Assembly (NCBI GenBank): GCA_016720595.1
Contig: JADKKI010000078.1
Location: 87,259-151,258, forward strand
Origin: Myxococcales bacterium
GTDB taxonomy: Bacteria; Myxococcota_A; Polyangia; Haliangiales; Haliangiaceae
DNA length: 64,000 nucleotides
Direction: 5' to 3'
Part shown: positions 54,304 through 64,000 of the stretch, piece by piece
Layout: each line of letters opens with the position of its first letter
Position numbering within the stretch: the stretch's first letter is position 1
The notes under the pieces: model-generated
The model's input: only the letters and a program-made list of their open reading frames with translations
What the model was told of the DNA's origin: nothing
Database searches by the model: none
Position numbers and translations under genes: made by a program

Positions 54304-56508
54304 ATGTCGAATTTGGCCATCCAGCGAAGTGCCCCGGTCGGACCGACCGGGATGCTACCACCCGGGATGGACCAGGACTACGCACTGGTCCGCCAGCTTC
54401 CGCTGTTCGAGGGCGTGGGCAACGACGACCTGGTGGCGGCGATGAACCAGGGCGGCATCGCGGTCCGCCGGCTCGAGCGCGACATGTTCGTCCTCGATCC
54501 GATCGGCCTCGCGCAGGGGCAGGCCGCGCCGGTGGTCTACGTCGCCACGGGGCAGATCGCCGCGGGCGTGTTCCTCGAGCACGAGCTCGCCGAGCGCCAC
54601 GCGCAGCAGATCTCGCACGAGACCGCGAGCAAGGAGGAGCTCGACGAGGAGTCGCTGATCAAGCCGCCGCCGCTGGCGCGCGTCGCGCTGAAGAACATCG
54701 CGCTGTTCATGGAGAACGATCTGTTCAACTCCGGCGCGCTGAGCGCCGCGCGCGGCCAGCCGATCGCCTTCTACACGACCGCGCCCTCGCAGCTGGTCAC
54801 CCTCGATCAGCGCTGGGTCGCCGAGCTCGCGGTGCGCTACCCGGTGTTCGAGACCCGCCTGCGCCGAGCGATCAGCATCTCGCGCGAGCGGCTCGCCTGG
54901 GTCTCGGGCGTCAAGCAGGAGCTGCTCGACTTCTTCGTGCGCCAGGGCATCTCGGTGTCCGGCGAGATGGTCCGCGTGCGGCAGCTCGGCCTGTGCATCG
55001 ATTGCAAGCTGTGCGAGGAGGCCTGCGAGGAGCGCTATGGCGCGCGCCGGCTGACGCTGGGTGGCTACCAGCTCGGCATGCTCGACTTCATCTACACGTG
55101 CCGCACCTGCACGGATCAGCGCTGCATCGATCCGTGCGCATACGATTCGATCAAGTTCGACCTGACCAAGCGCGAGGTCGTGATCAACGAATCCACGTGC
55201 ACGGGCTGCACCGCGTGCGCGCAGGCGTGTCCGTACGGCGCGATCGACATGATCGAGGTCGAATCGGATGCGCCCACGTTCAAGAAGGACTTCAAGGCGC
55301 GGCTCGAGAAGAAGAACATGCTGCAGTTCGGGCCCGGCACACCGCGTGTCGCGCGCGCTCGCCGGATCGCGAACAAGTGCGATCACTGCATGGCCTACGG
55401 CGATCAGGCCTGCGTCTCCGCGTGCCCCACGGGCTCGCTGATCGAGATCGATGCGTACGATCTGTTCCGCGAGCGCTCGCCGAAGATGGCCCAGCTCGCG
55501 AAGACCGGCTACGACGGCGATCTCCAGAAGAAGGACCGCAAGGAGGTCCTGCCGGTGCTGCCGTTCACCGAGGGCGTGGCCGTGCGCTCCGGTGGCCTGG
55601 CGAAGCTCAAGCGTGGCCGCTATGCGCCGCTCCTCACCTGGATGGTGGGGATCTTCGCGTTCCTGATCGCGCTCGGCGAGGCCTTGCTCCGCGCGTACGC
55701 CCCCGCGCAGTCGTACCTGTTCCACCAGGTCGCGGCGCTGCCGGACTATGTCGACGCACCCACCGAGCAGATCCTCGAGCGCGTGGTGTTCCGGCCCGGC
55801 GATCAGCTGTCCACGTACTGTGGCCTGGTCGGCACCGGGCTGATGATCATCGCCGCGATCTATCCGATCTTCCGGCGGATCAAGCTGTTCCGCTGGTTCG
55901 CCTCGAACACGATGTGGTTCGACTTCCACCTGATGGCCGGCACCGTGGGGCCGATGTTCATCGCGCTCCACTCGGTGCTGCAGCTCGATTCGTGGGTCAG
56001 CGCCGCGTTCTGGAGCATGGTGATCGTGGTGGTCAGCGGCTTCCTCGGCCGCTACCTGTACACGCAGGTCCCCGAGCTCGCGAGCGGCGTGGAGCTCGAG
56101 GAGCTCGACCACGAGCGGTACTTCCAGCAGCACCGCCCGCGGCTCACCGTGCCGATGGCCGAGATCGATCGCGAGCTCGCGATCCAGCGCGTCAAGGCGC
56201 AGCAGGTCGGCCAGTCGCCGAGCATGCTCCGCGCGCTGTGGTGGCTGATCTTCCAGGACATCGGTCGCTGGCCGCGGACCCTGGCCCGGCGCGGCCGGCT
56301 CGCGCAGCTCGGCGTGGATCGCAAGACCCGCAAGGAGCTCGCGAAGCGGGCAGGGCGGATGATCGTGATCGCCCGGCGGCAAGTTGTCGCGCCCAAGGCG
56401 CAGCTGCTCCTGCACTCGTGGAAGAAGGTCCACGTGCCGTTCACCGTCCTTCTCACCGTGCTCGCCACGGCCCACATCTACATCTCGTGGTCCCGTGCAG
56501 CCTGGTAA
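54304..56508 (+). CDS. cNMP-like / 4x[4Fe-4S] / membrane cytochrome fusion protein
   Basis: About 734 residues from ATG 54304; longer upstream extensions cross the promoter-like region. Residues 28-220 resemble a cyclic-nucleotide-binding (CRP-like) beta barrel (ALVRQLPLFEGVGNDDLVAAM). Cys clusters follow from C231 (CIDCKLCEEAC; CRTCTDQRCIDPC; CTGCTACAQACPYGA; CDHCMAYGDQACVSACP), enough for four [4Fe-4S] centres as in NrfC/DmsB-type subunits. Five transmembrane helices come last (about 442-465, 503-523, 540-562, 570-590 and 712-732) with His residues (FDFHLMAG, ALHSV, TAHIY) suited to b-type heme. It probably oxidises quinol or a cytoplasmic donor and passes electrons to the cytochrome encoded next, 11 bases away. 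Confidence 0.85.
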   Translation: MSNLAIQRSAPVGPTGMLPPGMDQDYALVRQLPLFEGVGNDDLVAAMNQGGIAVRRLERDMFVLDPIGLAQGQAAPVVYVATGQIAAGVFLEHELAERHAQQISHETASKEELDEESLIKPPPLARVALKNIALFMENDLFNSGALSAARGQPIAFYTTAPSQLVTLDQRWVAELAVRYPVFETRLRRAISISRERLAWVSGVKQELLDFFVRQGISVSGEMVRVRQLGLCIDCKLCEEACEERYGARRLTLGGYQLGMLDFIYTCRTCTDQRCIDPCAYDSIKFDLTKREVVINESTCTGCTACAQACPYGAIDMIEVESDAPTFKKDFKARLEKKNMLQFGPGTPRVARARRIANKCDHCMAYGDQACVSACPTGSLIEIDAYDLFRERSPKMAQLAKTGYDGDLQKKDRKEVLPVLPFTEGVAVRSGGLAKLKRGRYAPLLTWMVGIFAFLIALGEALLRAYAPAQSYLFHQVAALPDYVDAPTEQILERVVFRPGDQLSTYCGLVGTGLMIIAAIYPIFRRIKLFRWFASNTMWFDFHLMAGTVGPMFIALHSVLQLDSWVSAAFWSMVIVVVSGFLGRYLYTQVPELASGVELEELDHERYFQQHRPRLTVPMAEIDRELAIQRVKAQQVGQSPSMLRALWWLIFQDIGRWPRTLARRGRLAQLGVDRKTRKELAKRAGRMIVIARRQVVAPKAQLLLHSWKKVHVPFTVLLTVLATAHIYISWSRAAW

Positions 56509-56518
56509 GCTCTCGCGC

Positions 56519-58926
<2,408 letters not shown>

Positions 58927-58936
<10 letters not shown>

Positions 58937-60833
58937 GCCGCGGTCTCGCGATCCTCCTGACCGCGGCCCTGTTCGCGCCCGCGGCGTGGGCCAAGGGCGG
59001 CAAGTCCGATTTCAAGCCGGGAAAGGCCGACAAGGCAGCGAGGAGGTCGAGGACGCCGGCTCCGATGACAGCGACGGCGACGCGGCCTCCGAGGGGGATG
59101 GTGATGGTGGCGACGAGGGTGGCGACGAGGACACAGGCAAGGTCAAGGACAAGACCAAGGCCAAGCGCGCCGACGATGACGGGCCGGTCAAGCAGGACCT
59201 GTCCGGCCACGATCTCGGGACGAGCAAGAAGGAGAACCTGTTCGAGAAGGACCGGTTCTTCGTCGACAAGGTCGACAGCGAGAAGACCGAGAACAAGACG
59301 CTGATCCAGGGCAGCCTGTCCTCGAGCTCTTGTTCTTCGCGGAGAGTGGCGGAGCTACGGCATGAATCAGGGCGATGACAGCGCCCGGTTCAGCCGCTAC
59401 TTCACCGAGCTCCGGCTGCAGACCGACTTTCGCCACATCAGCGGCGGTCGGTGGGATGCACGGATCGATGCCCGAGCGCGCCCGGTCACCAGCCAGCAAA
59501 CGATGCGCGAAGTCCGCGGACCCGAACCATATCCAGTCGGCTTCAACTTGGTCGCAACGAGTACGACCTGCGCGAGCTGTGGTGTTCCGCAGCGGCAAAG
59601 CGCTCCGACATCTTCTTTCGGCGGCAGTTCGTGGCCGATCTCGGCGGCGTCAAGTTTGACGGCCTCCGCGTCGACTACGCGAGCTCGCGGAAGCTGACGT
59701 TCATTGGCTTCCGGCGGCCTGTATCGGTCCGCGGCTGCGCTCGATCACCACGGACTACGTCCCGCTCAAGACCGATCAGTTCAACAGCGCGGGCAAGCTC
59801 GTCGGCGCCAGGCGGGTTCGGCGGTGCATGCCGCACGGTCAACTCGTACGGTTCGATCGGCGGCGTGGCGCTGGTGCCGTTCGCAGGGGGAATCGCCGCG
59901 GATCTTCGCGACCTCCACGGTACCTTCGCTCGCGGCTCGACGCTCGACGTCTATCACTTCGCGCTGAATCGATCTGGTCAGTGCTTCGGGCGCGGCGGTA
60001 TCAACCTGGCTGGCGGGCCTCAACCAAGCTGGGCTGGCGCTTCAGCAGTGGCTGTGACCGCCAACGTCAACCGGGTGGACGTCGACACGCCCAACGTCCA
60101 GGCCAACGCACCAACGAGCCCGCGCAAGATCCCGCACCATGGGACCGAACGTGATCCAGAACGAGACGTACTTCCGCCGTCTCGCGACTAACGTCGGTCG
60201 CGTCGGCGTCTCGGAAGGCTCCGGGCAGCTGCAGCGGTCTGAGGTCACGCCCAGGCGCCTATCGTCAGCGTCCGGGCCACGGTCGACCCCGCGGGTCTCG
60301 CTGATGGCACCCCGACCGCGACGTACACCCTAGACGCCACCAAGGGCCCCTGACTTCTACGCCGCGATCGTCGTGGGGATCGGCGCTCTCGTCTGGCGAC
60401 CTGCGGCTCGGCGTGGATGTCTCGCGCCTGATCCGCCTCTCGGCAAACCTGGGCTTCCAGCGCAGCTTCGGTACTTTCGCGATGCGAGCCTTCGGCGGTA
60501 CGCTGGAGCCTGGCCAACGGGTATGGGGAGTGGGAGGGCGAGGTCAGTTACGCCGCGACCCGCGACTCGGCGAACATCTGGGCCTCGGCGGGTCAGACCC
60601 ACGCCAAACACCTGCTTCGGCTCGTCAAACGGAGCGATCCTGTCTGCGGGCGGCACCTTGTTCTATCGGGTCAACCGCGACTGGATGCTGATCGGAACCC
60701 TGTTCATCACCCACCAGACGCTGACGCACAACGACGTGGACCCGGCGATGCCCACCGTGGTCGTCCCCAAGCAGGATCCGTCGGTGAATGGCGTCAGCGG
60801 GCTTTCGCTCTCGGGATCGCCTACCGGTTCTGA
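58927..60833 (+). pseudogene. Outer-membrane beta-barrel of the electron-transfer operon, heavily frameshifted
   Basis: GTG 58927 overlaps the cytochrome end and gives a signal peptide (ILLTAALFAPAAWA). A charged linker rich in Asp, Glu, Gly and Lys (about residues 30-100) follows. The rest reads as alternating beta strands scattered over all three frames, for example RNEYDLRELW, DIFFRRQFVADLGGVKFDGLRVDYAS, LFYRVNRDWMLIGTLFITHQTL. In the last frame the chain ends FALGIAYRF and a stop at 60831-60833. A C-terminal aromatic strand is the signal used by the Bam machinery. At least six indels are needed to join the pieces; I suspect sequence errors. A role as a porin that houses or docks the cytochrome is inferred. 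Confidence 0.65.
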
Positions 60834-60911
60834 CCGTAGGCACACCGCCGCCCACATCGAAGTCCTCTGGGTAGTTGCCCGTGGGAGATGGGGACAACTG
60901 GACTGAATCGA

Positions 60912-60928
60912 CAGGCCCAAGGGGCCTG
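60912..60928. terminator. GC hairpin after the beta-barrel gene
   Basis: CAGGCCC and GGGCCTG form a perfect seven-base-pair stem with a three-base loop, 79 bases after the barrel stop. No T-run follows on either strand, so termination is only possible, not shown. Confidence 0.3.
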
Positions 60929-60943
60929 CCGTAGGATGCGGGG

Positions 60944-62700
60944 ATGATGAGGATTCCGTTCTCGGCGCCTGTCCAGTGTTCTTGGGTCGCCTGCGCTCGA
61001 CACACCACCGAGGATGACGAGGACGATATGGCTCGGCGTCGGTCTTGACGATCGAGCCGCCGACCGCGGATCTCTTGATCCTGAACGGCGTGGCTGCGCA
61101 TCAAGACTATGCCGCGACGCTCACGCTCCCGATGGGCACACCCCGCGACCTCACGGCCTCGACGTTGTTCCTCGTCGACCGTGGGTTCGGGACGTTTCGT
61201 GGCGAACAACCCCGCGATTTGGCATCTCGGCAAGACGCAGGTGTACGGCACTTCCACGTCGATCGCACCTCGGCGGCGCAGGTGATCGCGCGCGGCCTGC
61301 TGACGTGCGGGTGTCGATCCGAGCCTGCCGCCGAACACGCCTGATTCGTTCACCGGCCCCGAGGATGCTGCGCTCGCGCCGACCGTGGTGTATCCGGCGC
61401 CCGATGTGATCGTCCTTCGTAACTCCGGCGACTTCGAGACCCACTGGGAGACCGACGCTCACGGCAACAACGTGTTCGAGATCCGCTGCGTACCGAGTTC
61501 AGCGACGGGCGGGTGTAGCGTCCCGGGTGGTAACGGCATGCGCCTCGCGGCGGGCCCGACGCCTTCGTGGTCGGCAGCCTGCGGCCCAGGAGTGGATCGA
61601 TGCGGTGGGTCACGAGATCGTCTGGTATCAAGTCCAGCAGCAACTGGGCGAGCCAAAACGTTGAAAGGCGCCCCCCGCGGATCGTCAATCTGACCAACGA
61701 GGCATGGAGGGTGGGCCTGTACTACTGGGCGGCGACGTCGTCGGGCGGCGGCGCATACGGCATTCTCTGCCACGACATGGCGAAGCCCGGCCAGCCTGCC
61801 GGAGGGAGCAAGGCTTGATGACGAACCAGACCAGCGGTCGCTGGCAATGCGTGTCACGTGCCGTCGCGCGATGGCACCAAGCTCGCGGTCACCGCCGATG
61901 GCGGCAATGGCGTCGCGACCTCTGGTCGATTGCGGGCACCGCGTCGGCGCAGGGCGTTGGGGAACGCGCGGAAATTTCTCAAACGTTCTCTCCCGGACGG
62001 CAACGTGAGATCTACCGCGGAGAAGGGCGCGCGTCTCGCACATTTGCGCAAACCGGTCGGTGGTGGCCACTGTGCCCATCGCCACGGGGCTGGGCTACGC
62101 ACGGCGATCCCCCGGCCGCTGAGCGCGTTCTTCGATGTCAAGCTTCCGCGACCCGGGCTCCGACTGAGCTTTCCGGCGGGCAGCATCGTGTGGCGGAATC
62201 ACGATGCCTGGATTCCACACGTTCGGCGCGGAGAGACGCCAAGCTCAGCCGCGGCGGCGGCGAGCAACGACTACCGTCCGCCTGATGGCGAGTGGGTGCT
62301 GCTCCAACGCTCGTCTTCTAACGCCAACTCGTACAACGCCACGGGATGCGACGCTGGTGGGTGGTCAAGGCCGATGGCTCGCAGCCGCCGATCCAGCTCG
62401 GTCGCCAACGACGGCACCGCACTCACGAACTCGTGGGGCCGCTGGGCGCCGTTCGCGGAGACGGGTACCACCAGCGGTGAGCGCATGTACTGGATCACTG
62501 CGTCGTCGAAGCGGAACTTCGGCACGCGCCTCTACGGAGTGGGGCGCTCGCAGCTGTGGATGACGCCGTTCTTCCCTAACCGCGCCGCCGCGGTACAGGC
62601 GGACCTGAGCGCCGGCGTTCTGGCTGCCGTTCCAGAACATCGTCAGCAACAACCACATCGGTCAGTGGACCGAGAAGGTCATCGTCGTCCAGTATGAGTC
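60944..62700 (+). pseudogene. TolB/PD40-like secreted protein, heavily frameshifted
   Basis: A start at ATG 60944 or 60947 gives a hydrophobic, signal-like N-terminus before the frame breaks. Pieces in different frames align in order as beta-propeller-like sequence, for example FTGPEDAALAPTVVYPAPDV, LYYWAATSSGGGAYG, SRDGTKLAVTADGGNG, DGEWVLLQRSSSNANSYN and RMYWITASSKRNFGTRLYGV. The SRDGTKLAV and PDGEWVLL stretches are PD40/TolB repeat features. A Cys-His pair at 61849-61854 just before SRDGTK resembles the heme motif of a myxobacterial family of such proteins, but its first Cys cannot be placed. Exact ends and function are uncertain. Confidence 0.5.
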
Positions 62701-62708
62701 CTGCAGGG

Positions 62709-64000
62709 CTAACAGCGACGCTTCGGGCGTCGTCGATCACTACCCGACGGAGACGGCGCGCCCTCGGCGGAGCGTGCGGCCGGGGCGCGGCGGGGCGGGG
62801 CGAGATGGTGGATGCGGATCCACCCGGCAGCGGAGGCGGACCTGAGCGCTGGGGCGAAGGGGCCGCCATCGTTGCGCTGGTGACCGCGACCGCCAGTGCT
62901 CGGACGATCGGAGCGCTGCGGTGGCCGCGGATCGTGCGCCAGCGGTCGGCCATCCGCGCCGAGGGCGGGCGGAAGCGGCCAGGCGCGCGGCCGGTCGGGG
63001 GCGAGCGGCCGGCCGTCGGCACCGCGAGCGGCGGACGAAGGTCGCGCTGCTGGGGTGATCGACCGTCGCGCTGCGGGGGCGCTGATCGTCGCGCTGCTGC
63101 GGCTGACCATCGCGCTGTTGCGGTCGACCGTCACGGCTTCGGAGGGCGCGGGCCGTTGCGGCCACGATCGTCGGGGCGCGAGCGGCGATCGTTTCCTGCG
63201 GGTCGGGCGTCGAGGCGGCGGCGGGCGGGATGAATGCAGCGTCAGGTCGCGGTTGACGTAGGCGCGCCAGATCGCGCGGCCATCCGCGGTGTGGACGGCG
63301 AGGGCTGGATCGGGAAACCCGGAGATGAAGTGGACCACGTTGTCGAAGTCGCGTGGAGGAAGAAGAACTCCCGCCCGCGTGCTGTGGACCGCGGAGATCA
63401 CCTGCGGGAAGTCGATGATCGCTCTGGCCCCTCGGCGCTCGAAGTAGAGGATGGGTTGTATGGCGAGAGATCGCCGTTGATCGGATCGCAGCACAGCATC
63501 GCGATGATCTGTGGTTACAGGTCCGCGTAGACGCCGAGCGCCGCATCCTTGTCGAGGCGACATCGATCATCCGGGGCGCCGGGTGACCGTCGGCACCCAG
63601 GACTGATCCACCAGCAGCACGCCCTCGTAGAACAGCACCGGCTCGGGCATCCGCACACCGCTTTTCCACGAGCTTATGTACAGCGCATCCGATTCGGCGG
63701 ATTTCCGAATTCCTGCTCGGCCGCGTCGCGCCCGACCTCCCGGCCGCCGTCCATCGCGCGCTGGGTACGCGAGTTACGGACCTTGCGGCCTTCCTTGTAC
63801 TCCGCGTTGTTCTTGAGCCGTGCGTCGAGCGGTCCTCTAGACCTTGGCCGCGACGATCGCGTCGCCGCGGCGGACCAGCGGGATGTTGGCCTCCTTGCCG
63901 CTCTTCAGCCGACCGAGGACCTCATCGATGACGCCATCGGCGAGCAGGATCTCCAGCTTCTCGTCCATCGGGTACGGCCAGGCCCAGACTACTCGGAGTT
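62709..64000 (-). pseudogene. RIO1-family kinase, frameshifted and cut by window edge
   Basis: Reading leftward from the right edge, the pieces are: WPYPMDEKLEILLADGVIDE then VLGRLKSGKEANI, NNAEYKEGRKVRNSRTQRAM, GVRMPEPVLFYEGVLL, ADGHPAPRMIDVA, NGDLSPYN, and RAIIDFPQVISAVHSTRAGV. These are, in order, the RIO-type nucleotide loop, the flexible loop, the hinge, the catalytic GDLSxYN and the metal-binding DFPQ. The end (63240-62709) is a Pro/Arg/Gln-rich tail with a short tandem repeat. RIO kinases act as atypical Ser/Thr kinases or ATPases; bacterial roles are poorly known. Frameshifts occur about every 100 bases. Confidence 0.7.
63041..63129 (-). repeat. Degenerate 21-bp tandem repeat
   Basis: Four adjacent units of 24, 23, 21 and 21 bases resemble GTCGCGCTGCTGCGGCTGACC. 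On the minus strand they encode seven-residue repeats of the type RDGQPQQ in the tail of the RIO-type kinase. The uneven unit lengths may themselves reflect one-base errors. Confidence 0.55.

Noticed and set aside
60590..60600. GGGTCAGACCC as a second copy of the rsmB palindrome
   Set aside because: Only the short core matches, the AT-rich arms are absent, and the bases encode expected beta-strand residues (SAGQT) of the barrel.

Overview
The window reads as a high-GC chromosomal segment of a myxobacterium-like organism (Myxococcota, probably Polyangia; family not resolvable from sequence alone). The evidence is four transmembrane Hanks-type Ser/Thr kinases, secreted lipoproteins with Cys-rich 'CGNG...GE.CD' modules and Asp/Ala/Pro-rich linkers, TPR plus PEGA-like proteins, a DUF4388 protein, and a receiver-XRE regulator. 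No CRISPR array, insertion sequence or phage was seen.

Layout. 1-874: end of an unknown gene. 1029-11772: two tandem copies of a three-gene cassette, each a membrane Ser/Thr kinase, an FG-GAP/VCBS-type lipoprotein and a TPR/PEGA membrane protein with overlapping stop/start codons. 11828-14052: a small hypothetical protein and a third kinase. 14085-32753: the str, S10, spc and alpha ribosomal superoperon from rpsL to rplQ, with a strong promoter in front and a clean intrinsic terminator behind. It lacks rplC (L3), adk and infA at their usual places, and rplB carries a one-base insertion. 32828-39692: three secreted lipoproteins around a kinase/TPR pair. 39697-44363: a class III nucleotidyl cyclase, then fliO-P-Q-R-like export-gate genes, with a flhB-like gene and a 2OG-Fe(II) oxygenase on the opposite strand. 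44426-53413: housekeeping (priA, fmt, rsmB, rpe), a DUF4388/J-like protein, a MAPEG protein and a receiver-XRE regulator. 53441-53547: tRNA-Pro(CGG) with its terminator.

54304-60833 is the most interesting stretch. It holds a cNMP-like/4x[4Fe-4S]/membrane-cytochrome fusion, a roughly 806-residue multiheme cytochrome c with 24 CxxCH motifs (up to 29 if CX4CH and CX5CH sites count), and an outer-membrane beta-barrel ending in Tyr-Arg-Phe. Together they look like a complete path for electrons from the inner membrane across the periplasm and outer membrane. A TolB/PD40-like secreted protein follows (60944-about 62700), and a RIO1-family kinase enters from the right edge on the minus strand.

Several genes are broken by single-base indels, many in short G/C runs where one base appears to be missing. 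They are sparse to about 54 kb and very dense beyond 59 kb, and they hit unrelated genes alike. I read most of them as sequencing or assembly errors near a contig end rather than true gene decay, and annotate across them.
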